A stretch of DNA of 64,000 nucleotides from Fibrisoma montanum (GTDB lineage Bacteria > Bacteroidota > Bacteroidia > Cytophagales > Spirosomataceae): contig NZ_QXED01000009.1 of the NCBI RefSeq assembly GCF_003583365.1, forward strand, positions 186,001 to 250,000. The letters are read 5' to 3'. Positions within the stretch are counted from its first letter, which is position 1; the number at the start of each line of letters is the position of its first letter. Below, in pieces: positions 8,090 to 17,380 of this stretch. Under the pieces are notes generated by a model. That model did not search any database. It was not told the origin of the DNA and worked only from the letters and a program-made list of their open reading frames with translations. A program made the translations under genes and the position numbers.

Positions 8090-11000
8090 TCATTTACGGG
8101 CAACCTCACCACCGGCCAGCCTGACGGTTCGGCGTCCTTTCAGGCCAACAACCTCCGCGGTTAGCGCCCCGACCGGCACTCGGACGGTGCGCGACGACTG
8201 AGCCAGGTACGAGGCTCCCCAGTAGCCTTCCATTCTCTGTTTTTTTCCGTTCGGCAGGGTCGCCAGTACGTACTGATCTGTCGGCTGGAGCCGAATCGTT
8301 TGGCTCCGCAAAGGCCGGGCCGGCGCAAACACCCGCAGGCTATCCTGGTTCTGCGCAGCCAGAAAAAGCGGCTGCCCGGATGGCCGCGTCAACTCGGCCA
8401 GCGCTTTGGCATCTTTGTCCACCAGAAAGCCGGACTGCCCAACGGGCACCGACCGAAAATACCCCCGGCCGTCGCCCTGCAGATACACGCCTATGCCGGC
8501 ATCGTTCCAGCCGGTCAGGATGTCGGCTGCGTAGTCGTTGCCCACCAGCAACAGGTCCAGGTTTCCGTCTTCATTTACGTCGGTAGCCGCCATGCCGAAC
8601 ACCGGCGATAGTTGAGCTTCGGTCGGCAGCGGCCGCACGCTGAACGTACCAGCGCCTTTGTTTTCGAGAAATGCCGACGCAAAATACGTAGCCCGGCGCA
8701 CGAGCGCTTTGGTTCGCTGTTCGTCCGGAATCATCTCCGCGAATGGCTTTTTGCCGTAAGCTGCGTAGGACGTGAACTGCTTGCGAAAGGCGGGCATCTG
8801 ATCGGTCAGTGTTTCGCGGGGGTGCGCTGCGTATTCGTTTCCCTGATTGAACCAGGTTATGATCGGGTCAAGGGATCCGTTCTGGTCGTAGTCGGCCGCA
8901 TAGACCGAAACCGGCTCCGTTTCCGACGCCCGGTAGCGGGTATTCAACCCCAGGTTTCCGGCTACGTAATCCGTATCGCCATCGTTGTCAAAATCACCCG
9001 CGACCAGACTATTCCACCAGCCGGCGGGTGCTAAGGGCGTAGGACGCAGGACAAAGGCGGGCTCCCAGCCATCGGGCTTATGTGCTGCGCCCTTTGTCCC
9101 GTGCCCCAGGCGATTCGTAAACACCATGACCGGCATCCACTCGCCGGTTACCAGCAGATCCAGCCAGCCATCGTTGTCGTAGTCGGACCAAAGAGCCGCA
9201 CAGACCAGACCAGCCTCAGCCAGTCCGGGGGCCAGCTGCTGGGTTACGTCGGTGAACTTCACCCCCTTCCCCTTTCCTTTTGAAGGAGAGGGGTGCCCGT
9301 TAGGGCGGGGTGAGGTTAATTCACTATCATTGCGCAGCAGATAGCTTCGGGCGGGTTTGGGGTACGTTTGCGGCACCACCCGCCCGCCGATGAACAAGTC
9401 CAGATCCCCATCCCTGTCGAAATCGCCCGCCGTTACGCAGGAACCACTGGCCGTAGTGGGCGGCAACGCATTCACGGCGGGGGTCAGATGTCCTTTCCCA
9501 TCGTTCAGATACAGCTGGTCCTGGTATTGGGCCTGGTTTTTACCAAACTCGGTACTGCCCCGAACCGCGTACAAATCCTGGTCGCCATCGTTATCAGCAT
9601 CGAAAAACAACACCCCCGTCTCTTCTTCGTCTTTTGTGGGCATGGCCGTGCGCCGGAACGTACCGCCGGGCTGCTGAATAAACAACGCCCCCGGTTGCTG
9701 AGCCGCACCGGCAATGTATACATCGTCGAGCCCATCGCCGGTAACGTCGCCCACCGCCAGGCCCGGCCCGATCTGCGAATGTTTATGCGGCAACAGGGTC
9801 TGCTGCATCTTGTAATCCACAAAATCGGTCTCCTCATGGCGGAACGCCAGCCCGACTGCCGTCGACACTTCCCGAAACAGCGGCTCCGACGCGGGCTCCT
9901 GCCGACGCATGAACGAAGCCCCCTGCGGCCTGGCCTGCGCCTGATCGAGCGTCAGGACCTGGTTCACGGCTACGTTAGCGAGCACCTGCCCCCGCCCGTC
10001 GGGCCAGCGTATTTTGAGTGAATCGATCCGCCTGGCCTTCCCCAGGCCAAAGTGCATCAGGGGCTCAACCGTCGACTGATAGCCCCGTTGCACTACCTGC
10101 TCGGCGTACTGCATCTGCCCCTGAACATAAATAGAAACCGTCGCTCCCAACCCGTTTAGATTGCCGGGTGTTCCTTTCAGCCGAAGCCGCAGAAACGCGT
10201 TATCGGCCGAAGGCTGCCCGCGTATTGTGTTGTTCCGGTAGATAAAGGCCGGGTCGTTGACATTGTTCATGACCAGGTCAAGGTCGCCGTCGTTGTCGAA
10301 GTCGGCGTAAGCCGTTCCGTTGGTATACGACGGTTGATCCAGCCCCCAGTCCTCCGCTACGTTGGTGAACGTAAGCCCCGTACTGCCTGCATCGGTGCCC
10401 CTGCCGTTATTCCGGTACATGACGTTGGGCTTATGCACCCCTTCCAGCGTTTTCAGGCTTTCGAGAATCCGCCGGTGCCGGTCGTCGTCGGAGCCAAACT
10501 GGTTAGCCTCGCGGTTATACGTCGAAAAGTCGAGATCCGTTACGTCGCGCCGGTAACCGTTCGTAATCAGCAGATCCCGGTAGCCGTCGTTGTCGAAGTC
10601 GGCCAGCAGCGGACTCCAGCTCCAGTCGGTCGCATACACTCCGGCCATATAGCCGATGTCGCTGAATAGGGGTGTGGGGCCGGGGGCCGGGGGCGAAGGG
10701 CGTGGGGCAAAGGGTACAGCACTCCCCCTAGCCCCCTGCCCCACGCCCTTCGCCCCCAGCCCTTCGCCCTCCGGCGCGAAGCCTCGATTCAGCTGTAGCA
10801 TGTTCCGGACGTATTGAGGCTGGTAACCCAGGCGCTGAGCCATCTGGAATTTGTCGTACGGCACGGTTCCGAACATGGTTTTCTGCCGCAGGTTATCATC
10901 CGGCATCATATCGACTACCGTAATGTCGTTCAGGCCATCGTTGTTAATATCGGCCATGTCGACGCCCATGCTGTTATGGCTCTGGTGCTTAAGAGCGTCG

Positions 11001-11944
11001 GCAATCCGGTTGACAAAGTGGCCGTGCTGATCGTTGATGTACAGCACATCATTCGACTGAAAATCGTTGGCTACGTAAATATCCGGCCAGCCATCCTGGT
11101 TCACGTCATTGACGATCACGCCCAGGCCCCACCCCTCATGGATGATGCCCGCTTCCTGCGATACGTCGGTGAAGTGGGGCAAAGGGCGGGGGGCCGGGGG
11201 CGGAGGGTTTATTCGATCATTCCCGCCGGCCCCAAGCCCCTTGCCCCCCGCTCCTTGCCCCACCCCATCATTCCGGTACAGCTTGTCTACGCTCCGGGCG
11301 GTTCCGTTGTTGCGGGGGCCTGTAACGGTATTGCGGTTGTATTCTTCGAGGGCATTCGTCAGCAGATACACGTCCAGGTCACCGTCGCGGTCGTAGTCAA
11401 CAAAAGCGGCCTGGGTACCGAAGCTCGAATCAGCCAGCCCCACCTCCCGGGCGGCTTCGACGAACCGGGGCACACCACTGGCGTCGTTGCCCTGGTTCAG
11501 AAAGAGCAATTTGGGAACGGCCTTTCGCTTGTCGGGGTGTAGCGTTGACACGAATACATCCAGCCGCCCATCCTGATTAATATCGCCCACCGCCACCCCC
11601 GAACACCAGACCTTTGTACCAACCCCAGCGGCTTCGGTCACATCCTCAAACCGGAAATCGCCCCCGCCAGGTGTGGTCCTGTTCAGGTACATCCGGCTCG
11701 ACACCTGATTACCGGCAAAGAATATGTCGGTCAGGCCGTCGCCGTTAAAATCACCAACGCCGACGCCCCCGCCATTGTAGATGTATTCGAACTCCAGTAC
11801 GTTGAAGGAATCCGTTTCGGTGATGGTGTTGGTAAAGTCAACCCCGGTTTGGCTGGGGCTTAGCAGGTCAAATCGGGTTGATCGATGCCCGCAGCCGGTT
11901 AGCCATACCACACAGCCAGTAAGCAAAAATAAAGCACTACGCAT
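8090..11944 (-). CDS. CRTAC1-type FG-GAP/VCBS repeat lipoprotein with ASPIC/UnbV domain
   Basis: 1284 residues from the chosen start. Residues 1-18 form a lipoprotein signal with lipobox WLTGC, so it is probably anchored in the outer membrane. Two halves of FG-GAP repeats follow, each repeat carrying the calcium-binding DxDxDG loop (DFNGDGLTDIFF, DYDRDGDLDVYL, DINQDGRLDVFV and many more). The ASPIC/UnbV domain is near residues 610-680 (RGYQSTVEPLMHFGLGKA, IRWPDG). The frame is open to 12040, but the signal peptide and a terminator hairpin at 11959-11986 argue for the ATG at 11944. Three linkers contain long Gly/Pro/Arg-rich inserts encoded by DNA palindromes (see separate entries). It is the last gene of the sigma-FecR-SusC-SusD operon. 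FG-GAP proteins of this type often accompany SusCD pairs, but their job is not known. Confidence 0.9.
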   Translation of the reverse strand: MRSALFLLTGCVVWLTGCGHRSTRFDLLSPSQTGVDFTNTITETDSFNVLEFEYIYNGGGVGVGDFNGDGLTDIFFAGNQVSSRMYLNRTTPGGGDFRFEDVTEAAGVGTKVWCSGVAVGDINQDGRLDVFVSTLHPDKRKAVPKLLFLNQGNDASGVPRFVEAAREVGLADSSFGTQAAFVDYDRDGDLDVYLLTNALEEYNRNTVTGPRNNGTARSVDKLYRNDGVGQGAGGKGLGAGGNDRINPPPPAPRPLPHFTDVSQEAGIIHEGWGLGVIVNDVNQDGWPDIYVANDFQSNDVLYINDQHGHFVNRIADALKHQSHNSMGVDMADINNDGLNDITVVDMMPDDNLRQKTMFGTVPYDKFQMAQRLGYQPQYVRNMLQLNRGFAPEGEGLGAKGVGQGARGSAVPFAPRPSPPAPGPTPLFSDIGYMAGVYATDWSWSPLLADFDNDGYRDLLITNGYRRDVTDLDFSTYNREANQFGSDDDRHRRILESLKTLEGVHKPNVMYRNNGRGTDAGSTGLTFTNVAEDWGLDQPSYTNGTAYADFDNDGDLDLVMNNVNDPAFIYRNNTIRGQPSADNAFLRLRLKGTPGNLNGLGATVSIYVQGQMQYAEQVVQRGYQSTVEPLMHFGLGKARRIDSLKIRWPDGRGQVLANVAVNQVLTLDQAQARPQGASFMRRQEPASEPLFREVSTAVGLAFRHEETDFVDYKMQQTLLPHKHSQIGPGLAVGDVTGDGLDDVYIAGAAQQPGALFIQQPGGTFRRTAMPTKDEEETGVLFFDADNDGDQDLYAVRGSTEFGKNQAQYQDQLYLNDGKGHLTPAVNALPPTTASGSCVTAGDFDRDGDLDLFIGGRVVPQTYPKPARSYLLRNDSELTSPRPNGHPSPSKGKGKGVKFTDVTQQLAPGLAEAGLVCAALWSDYDNDGWLDLLVTGEWMPVMVFTNRLGHGTKGAAHKPDGWEPAFVLRPTPLAPAGWWNSLVAGDFDNDGDTDYVAGNLGLNTRYRASETEPVSVYAADYDQNGSLDPIITWFNQGNEYAAHPRETLTDQMPAFRKQFTSYAAYGKKPFAEMIPDEQRTKALVRRATYFASAFLENKGAGTFSVRPLPTEAQLSPVFGMAATDVNEDGNLDLLLVGNDYAADILTGWNDAGIGVYLQGDGRGYFRSVPVGQSGFLVDKDAKALAELTRPSGQPLFLAAQNQDSLRVFAPARPLRSQTIRLQPTDQYVLATLPNGKKQRMEGYWGASYLAQSSRTVRVPVGALTAEVVGLKGRRTVRLAGGEVARK
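9269..9293. repeat. Palindromic insert 3 inside the CRTAC1-type gene
   Basis: CCCCTTTCCTT and AAGGAGAGGGG form an 11-base inverted repeat with one mismatch around a 3-base loop. It lies in a C/T-rich stretch (about 9260-9315). In the protein it encodes a Ser/Pro/Lys/Gly-rich segment (about residues 876-893) placed just before the strand KFTDVTQ. The same relative position is hit by the other two inserts. Confidence 0.6.
10689..10757. repeat. Palindromic insert 2 inside the CRTAC1-type gene
   Basis: A perfect 21-base inverted repeat: the left arm at 10689-10709 begins GGGGGCGAAGGGCG and the right arm occupies 10737-10757. It encodes a Gly/Ala/Pro/Arg-rich low-complexity segment (about residues 396-419) directly before LFSDIGYMAG. 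The arms are far more G+C-biased than the surrounding gene, and the reading frame is kept. Confidence 0.7.
11176..11251. repeat. Palindromic insert 1 inside the CRTAC1-type gene
   Basis: GGGGCAAAGGGCGGGGGGC (11176-11194) and its inverted copy (11233-11251) match at 17 of 19 positions. The segment encodes about 26 residues of Gln/Gly/Ala then poly-Pro/Arg (GQGAGGKGLGAGG, later PPPPAPRPLP), placed directly before the strand HFTDVSQEAG. Confidence 0.7.
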
Positions 11945-11958
11945 ATGGGTAAGATACG

Positions 11959-11986
11959 AAAAAAAGCCTCCCCGTTGGAGGAGGCT
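11959..11986 (-). terminator. Terminator or attenuator in the leader of the CRTAC1-type gene
   Basis: On the minus strand AGCCTCC...GGAGGCT forms a 7-base stem followed by seven T residues, 14 bases before the start codon at 11944. It lies between susD and the FG-GAP gene, so it can either end the SusCD transcript or reduce read-through into the downstream gene. Confidence 0.6.
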
Positions 11987-12103
11987 CTTGCTAGATGTTT
12001 GCCGTTCAGGATTACAGTTTCCGACGTACTCAGTTTGCACCTGGAACCCTAAATCAACGCTGGTTACCGTGAATTATGGCTAGGCATTGGATTCATGTAT
12101 GCC

Positions 12104-12143
12104 CATTTTTGTCATCCCTCCTGGCGTCGGGATGACAAAAATG
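12104..12143. repeat. Dispersed palindrome, copy 1 (TTTTTGTCATCCC type)
   Basis: Perfect 15-base arms CATTTTTGTCATCCC / GGGATGACAAAAATG with a 10-base loop TCCTGGCGTC. The loop and arms recur almost unchanged at 57671-57713, and the GTCATTCC/GGAATGAC core recurs at 60307-60358. The A/T tails on both sides let it act as a bidirectional terminator; here it follows the SusD stop. Confidence 0.75.
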
Positions 12144-12182
12144 AGCATTGCCAACTACGGAATAGTCATAACCAACGGTAAA

Positions 12183-13730
12183 TTAATAGCCGGGGTTCTG
12201 ATCGGCCTGACTCAGCTTACCGTTGTTGTCCAGTTCCTGCTGCGGAATCGGCAACAGCTCCTGCTTGCCTCTGGCAAAATACGAAATCGGCTCTGTTCTC
12301 AGCTTGTTCTGAGCCCGCCAGCGCAGAATGTCGCGGTTGCGAATCTGCTCACCGGCCAGTTCAACGCGCCGTTCGTGTACGATCGCCCGAAACACCTCAT
12401 CCTTGCTGTTGACGGGATAGGCCTTGGTCGGATACGGCGGCATGGCCACACTCTTCCGGGCCCGTACCTGGTTCAGCAACGCAATGGCAGCGGCTGAATT
12501 ACCCGTTTCGTTCTCTGCTTCGGCCATACCCAGCAGCACATCGGCGTAGCGGATGATCCGCATGTTAATACCTGACGTGTAGAACGTTTCCGCATTTTTG
12601 TACATGGCCGTGTATTTCCGCCAGCTTATTTTCTGGGTTGTTCCGTTGAACGACTGCGCATTGCCCTGTACATCGCCTTCGGCCAGTGTCCGGGCTCCGT
12701 TGTTGAACTTATCCCCAATGAAGTAGAAGTTGTAGCTCAGGCGCGGGTCGGTTTTCTCATCCCCCTTGGCTGTATGCTCGTATTCCGCCAGCAAACTAGC
12801 CGATGGAATCAGGTTCCGCCAGCCAATGGCGCTGTATTCCTGGCTGCGGGTCATCGTTTCATTAGCGCCCCCGTCGTTGCCGTCGCCGTCCCAGTTAAAA
12901 TCGCCGATTTTCGAGAAACCGATTTCGAACAGTGATTCAGCGTTGTTCTCATTCTCCTCCTGGAAGTTAGCGTCGTATTCGTCGGTCAGGCGGTAAAGAC
13001 CCGAGCTGATTACCTTCTGAAACTCCGTTTTCGCTTTGGCATAATCGCCCTGCTGCATATAAACCCGACCCAGCAGCCCAGCAGCCGCTCCACGGGTAGC
13101 CCGGCCCAGATCGGCCCCGCTGTAGCTCGCTGGCAGATCAGCCTGAATCGCCAGTAGATCAGACGTGATCAGTTGATAGACCTCAGCCGGTGTTGCCCGG
13201 GGTTTGGTCCCGTCAACGGCCGTTACGAAGCTGGTATAGAGGGGAACACCGCCCCAGAGGGTAACCAGATCGAAGTACGACAGCGCCCGCAGAAACTTAG
13301 CTTCGGCAATGGCCCGCTTCGTCAGCGTCGGATTGTCGGTTACCTCGGCACCCTTGTCAATTACGACGTTGGCCCGGTGAATGGCCCGGTACAACCCGTT
13401 CCATACGGAAAACGCCACCGGATTGCCTGGAATCTGCGCCCCGATCAGAATCTGGTTACGGGGGGCTTCCAGCTGCCCGCCACCCGAGGTCATCTCATCG
13501 CTGCGCAGGTCGTGCAGGAAAAACCACTCCCGACCAGTCAGGTTGTAGCTTTGCCAGATTGAATACACGGCATTGACGCCCTTAACCAATTCAGCCGCGT
13601 TATTATAATACGTCTCGGTGGTGTATTGATTCGGGTTTATCTGATCTAATTTATCCGTGCTGCACCCTAAGAGCAGCCCCAGCGTAATGGTTGTGACGGT
13701 TAAATAGTTGCGTTTCATTGTGTAGTTCAT
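12183..13730 (-). CDS. RagB/SusD family outer-membrane lipoprotein
   Basis: 515 residues. The lipobox LLLGC (Cys23) follows a signal peptide. A second in-frame ATG at 13718 (MKRNYL) gives a tighter signal peptide and may be the true start. The helical SusD fold is recognised by the N-terminal TETYYNNAAELVKGVNAVY segment, the TPR-like core with EAKFLRALSYFDLVTLWGGVPL, and the C-terminal RRVELAGEQIRNRDILRW and ending QNPGY. SusD proteins cap the SusC barrel and bind the ligand at the cell surface. The susC partner ends 122 bases upstream. No glycoside hydrolase is nearby, so the ligand class is open. Confidence 0.95.
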   Translation of the reverse strand: MNYTMKRNYLTVTTITLGLLLGCSTDKLDQINPNQYTTETYYNNAAELVKGVNAVYSIWQSYNLTGREWFFLHDLRSDEMTSGGGQLEAPRNQILIGAQIPGNPVAFSVWNGLYRAIHRANVVIDKGAEVTDNPTLTKRAIAEAKFLRALSYFDLVTLWGGVPLYTSFVTAVDGTKPRATPAEVYQLITSDLLAIQADLPASYSGADLGRATRGAAAGLLGRVYMQQGDYAKAKTEFQKVISSGLYRLTDEYDANFQEENENNAESLFEIGFSKIGDFNWDGDGNDGGANETMTRSQEYSAIGWRNLIPSASLLAEYEHTAKGDEKTDPRLSYNFYFIGDKFNNGARTLAEGDVQGNAQSFNGTTQKISWRKYTAMYKNAETFYTSGINMRIIRYADVLLGMAEAENETGNSAAAIALLNQVRARKSVAMPPYPTKAYPVNSKDEVFRAIVHERRVELAGEQIRNRDILRWRAQNKLRTEPISYFARGKQELLPIPQQELDNNGKLSQADQNPGY

Positions 13731-13852
13731 TTGAAACTTACGTACATCAAAACTTTTTGAATACTGTTGAGCAGCTTGTTTTTATTTTTGAAAAAATTGC
13801 ATCTAATATACATCCCCCGCCCCATCATGTACAAGGCGGGGAACGAAATTTA

Positions 13853-16800
13853 TCAGAAGCCTAACTGCAAACCAACCATCAGCGTCCGGGCCTGCGGGAA
13901 CTGACCATAGTCAACACCATTGGTCAACGGCGTGTTGGTACTGGGACGCGAGCCAATTTCAGGGTCGTAGCCCGTGTACTTCGTCAAGGTCAGCAGGTTC
14001 GTAGCGGCTACGTACAGGCGAGCCCGGCTCAGCGTACCGCGCGTCCACGACTGCAGGGCTCCGGCCGGCAGGTTGTAGCCCAGACTGAGGTTTTTCAGGC
14101 GCAGGTACGAGCCGTCTTCAAGGAACCGGTCCGACGTACGGGTATTGCCATTGGGATCGCCACTAACCGCCCGGGGCACGTCGGTGTTCGTGTTGGTCGG
14201 CGTCCAGGCGTTCAGTACGTCCGTACCGGCATTGAACAGCCGCAGCATCCCCTGCGACAGCACCTTCACCCCGTTGTACACCTTGTTGCCCTGAACGCCC
14301 TGCAGGAAGAGAGTCAGGTCAAAATTGCGGTAGTTGGCGTTGAAGTTGAACCCGTATGTGAAGTCGGGCAGGAAACTACCGAGGTTCGTCCGGTCGTCGG
14401 CGTTGATCACTCCATCATTGTTGACATCCACGAAGCGGATATCGCCAGGCTGGGCGTTGGCCTGCGTCGCAGCGGCTCTGATTTCATCGGCGCTCTGGAA
14501 GATACCGGCCACTTTCCAGCCGTAAAACGACTGAATCGGCTCACCGGCGATGGTCCGGGTGATGTCGAACCCGCCGTAGTCGGCATTATTACCGCTAAAC
14601 AACGGCGAAATGTTCGGTCCCAGGTTCAACACTTTGTTGCGGATAACGCTGGCGTTGGCTGATACGTCGAACTTGAATTCACCCTGCCGGCGGTTGTAGC
14701 CGATCTGTAGTTCGACACCCCGGTTGCGCATGCTGCCTACGTTCACAATCGGCGACTGCGAGTACCCGATCGACGGAGCAATCGGCTGGCCCAGAATCAG
14801 TCCATCGGTAACGCGGTTGAAGTATTCGGCGGTCAGGGCTATGCTGTTGTTCAGCAGGCCCAGGTCCACGCCAACGTTGGTCATGTCGGTTACCTCCCAG
14901 CGCAGGCTTGTATTGCCCAGCTTGTCGAAATACGTTCCCTGCACGCGCTCGCCGTTGAAGATCGCGTTCGTCGTCTGCGATACGGCTACCTGCCAATCGT
15001 AGTCGCCGATGCCGTTGAAGCCCATTGACCCGTAGCTAGCCCGTACCTTCAATTCCGAAATTGTCGGTACGTTCTTCATGAAGGCTTCTTCGCTGATGCG
15101 CCAGCCGGCCGATACGGAGGGGAAGTTACCCCACTTATTGCCAGGAGCAAACCGGCTCGATCCGTCGCGCCGGAACGAAGCACCCAGCAGGTACTTACCG
15201 CCATAATCATAGTTGATACGGCCCAGGTAGGAGATCAGGACGTTCTGGTTCCGACCACCGGTCAGGCCCAGGCCCGTTGACGACAGACCGCTCACCTGCC
15301 GGATGTCGTTTGTCGTAGCGTTACCGGATGCGTTCAGGTTTGAGTAGATACCCGCCTGGCGCTCGGCCACCGCTACCGCATTGATGCTGTGTTTACCAAA
15401 CGTACGCTCAAACGTCAGCTGATTGGAGATCAGCGGTGAGGTGTACGTGTACCGGTTGTCGGTCAGGCTGGCCAGCGCGCGGGCGTTGAAGCTTTCGTTG
15501 TAGATCGGCTGAAATGCGTAATCCCGTGAGGTCACGTAGTCAATGCCACCCCGGATACGGTAGGTCAGTCCTTCGAACAGCTTCACGTCGAGGTAAGCAC
15601 TTCCCAGGATTTTCAGCCGCTGCGTATTGGTCCGGTCCTGCAAAGCCGCCCGAACGGGGTTCTGCGGGTCCGATGCGTCCGAGCCATCCGGACCACGGTA
15701 GCCACCCGCCAGGAAAGGGTCAGTAACTGGCATATACGGCGTCATCCGGATCATATTCTGGATCTGCGTCCGGCCGCCGGCTTCCACTTCGCTGTACCGG
15801 TCGTCGTACGAAATCGTCAGCGTCTGCCCGAACGTGAAGCGCTTGCTCAGCGTATGGTCCGAGTTAATGCGGAAGTTACCCCGCTGGTAGCTCGTTCCAA
15901 TCATGATACCATCCTGCTGGAAATAGCCCAGCGACGAATAGAACCGCGATTTGTCGTTGCCACCCGATAATTGCAAACTGTGCTGCGTGATGGCTGCATT
16001 GCGGAACACGGCATCCTGCCAGTCGGTGTTGGTCTGCGCGTAGGTTTGCGTAGCCCCCTGGTAGATGGGCTGGTTCATGTTCAGGAAGCGGGCCGGGCGG
16101 GCATCGATCGGGGCCCGGTTTTCGGCGGCCGCTTTATCGTTCTCCGCGTTTTGCAGCAGAGCCGTACCGTATTGCAGGTACTGGTCCGTATTGAGCAGGT
16201 CGAGTTGCCGCCAGGCGCTCTGCACACCCGCGTAACCGTCGTAGTTAACGTGCAGCTTGCCATCGCGGGAGCCGCGCTTGGTCGTGACGATGATCACCCC
16301 GTTTGCCGCCCGTGAACCATAGATGGCGGCCGACGAGGCATCTTTCAGTACGTCCACGCTTTCGATGTCGCGCGTGTCGAAGTTATTCAGGTCGCTCGTT
16401 GGATACCCGTCAATTACGTAGAGCGGGTTGGATGCATAGTTGATTGAACCGATACCCCGGATGCGGACAATCGGCGATGTGCCCGGCGAGCCGTTGCTTA
16501 CCACGCTCACGCCCGGCACCCGGCCCTGAATGGCACTCTCTACGCTCGGGACCGGCAGTTGGGTTACTTCCTGCGAGGAAACCGACGAGATCGCCCCCGT
16601 TACGGAAGCCCGCTTCTGCGTACCGTATCCAACTACCACCACTTCCGACAGCGCCTTCACGTCTTCGGCCAGGGTTATGTTGACCTGGCTTCGCCCCGAT
16701 ACGGCTACCTCCTGCGACAGGTACCCAACGAAGCTGAACACCAGCGTAGCGTTGTTGCTGGCGTTGATCGTATACTCACCGTTGGCGTTGGTGGTCGTAC

Positions 16801-17380
16801 CGCGGTTTGTGCCTTTGATAACCACGCTGACCCCGGGAATGCCCGAGCCACTACGGTCAACCACGCGGCCCCGGATGTCTTCCAGTGGTTTGGTAGTCGT
16901 CATCGACCAGCCGATCCGCTCTAATTTGTTGAGTGTCCGTTCGGGAAGCGTGGCGGGTTCGCCCGGCGAAGCCATTTCGGTTTTGGTGTCAAGCTGCTCG
17001 ACTTTCCGAAAAACCCGGCCGCTCTTATCATTCGCCGACACAATTGCGTAGAATTTAGGCTGCACCTTCCGGTACGTCAGGCCCTTATCGGTCAGCAGGC
17101 TGGTCAGCGCTTCTTCCACATTCTGGTTACGATGACTCCCCAGCAGCACCCGCGTATCCATCAGCGTTGTGGGGTAAATGAACGAAACGTTGTAGTGCTG
17201 CTCCAGTTCAGCCAGGGCACTACGCAACGAAATCAGGCGGGTGTCGCTCTCTTTAGTTTGTTGAGACGCATACCGATTTGACGAGGCCAGGAGCTGCGCC
17301 TGAGCCGGCAGCGTGCCGATCAGGATCAGCATTCCCAGCGCAGACAGGAATCGCTTCATAGATAAAGTAGATTGGGTCAT
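13853..17380 (-). CDS. SusC/RagA family TonB-linked outer-membrane protein with STN signalling domain
   Basis: 1175 residues. The order is signal peptide, STN domain (about 45-105, LRSALAELEQHYNVSFIYP), carboxypeptidase-D-like domain (about 168-250, IRGRVVDRSGSGIPGVSV), plug with the SusC signatures VVVGYGTQKRASVTGAIS and AAIYGSRAANGVIIVTTKRG, and a 22-strand barrel to the C-terminus. STN domains contact FecR-type anti-sigma proteins, so ligand binding outside would be relayed to the sigma factor two genes upstream. The start codon at 17380 overlaps the fecR stop as ATGA, indicating translational coupling; the ATG at 17359 (MKRFLSALGM) would give a cleaner signal peptide. Confidence 0.95.
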   Translation of the reverse strand: MTQSTLSMKRFLSALGMLILIGTLPAQAQLLASSNRYASQQTKESDTRLISLRSALAELEQHYNVSFIYPTTLMDTRVLLGSHRNQNVEEALTSLLTDKGLTYRKVQPKFYAIVSANDKSGRVFRKVEQLDTKTEMASPGEPATLPERTLNKLERIGWSMTTTKPLEDIRGRVVDRSGSGIPGVSVVIKGTNRGTTTNANGEYTINASNNATLVFSFVGYLSQEVAVSGRSQVNITLAEDVKALSEVVVVGYGTQKRASVTGAISSVSSQEVTQLPVPSVESAIQGRVPGVSVVSNGSPGTSPIVRIRGIGSINYASNPLYVIDGYPTSDLNNFDTRDIESVDVLKDASSAAIYGSRAANGVIIVTTKRGSRDGKLHVNYDGYAGVQSAWRQLDLLNTDQYLQYGTALLQNAENDKAAAENRAPIDARPARFLNMNQPIYQGATQTYAQTNTDWQDAVFRNAAITQHSLQLSGGNDKSRFYSSLGYFQQDGIMIGTSYQRGNFRINSDHTLSKRFTFGQTLTISYDDRYSEVEAGGRTQIQNMIRMTPYMPVTDPFLAGGYRGPDGSDASDPQNPVRAALQDRTNTQRLKILGSAYLDVKLFEGLTYRIRGGIDYVTSRDYAFQPIYNESFNARALASLTDNRYTYTSPLISNQLTFERTFGKHSINAVAVAERQAGIYSNLNASGNATTNDIRQVSGLSSTGLGLTGGRNQNVLISYLGRINYDYGGKYLLGASFRRDGSSRFAPGNKWGNFPSVSAGWRISEEAFMKNVPTISELKVRASYGSMGFNGIGDYDWQVAVSQTTNAIFNGERVQGTYFDKLGNTSLRWEVTDMTNVGVDLGLLNNSIALTAEYFNRVTDGLILGQPIAPSIGYSQSPIVNVGSMRNRGVELQIGYNRRQGEFKFDVSANASVIRNKVLNLGPNISPLFSGNNADYGGFDITRTIAGEPIQSFYGWKVAGIFQSADEIRAAATQANAQPGDIRFVDVNNDGVINADDRTNLGSFLPDFTYGFNFNANYRNFDLTLFLQGVQGNKVYNGVKVLSQGMLRLFNAGTDVLNAWTPTNTNTDVPRAVSGDPNGNTRTSDRFLEDGSYLRLKNLSLGYNLPAGALQSWTRGTLSRARLYVAATNLLTLTKYTGYDPEIGSRPSTNTPLTNGVDYGQFPQARTLMVGLQLGF

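Noticed and set aside
10814-11542. Plus-strand frame of 242 codons over the FG-GAP gene
   Set aside because: Its Val/Ile/His-rich composition comes from the antisense of the repeated DxDGxxDL motifs.
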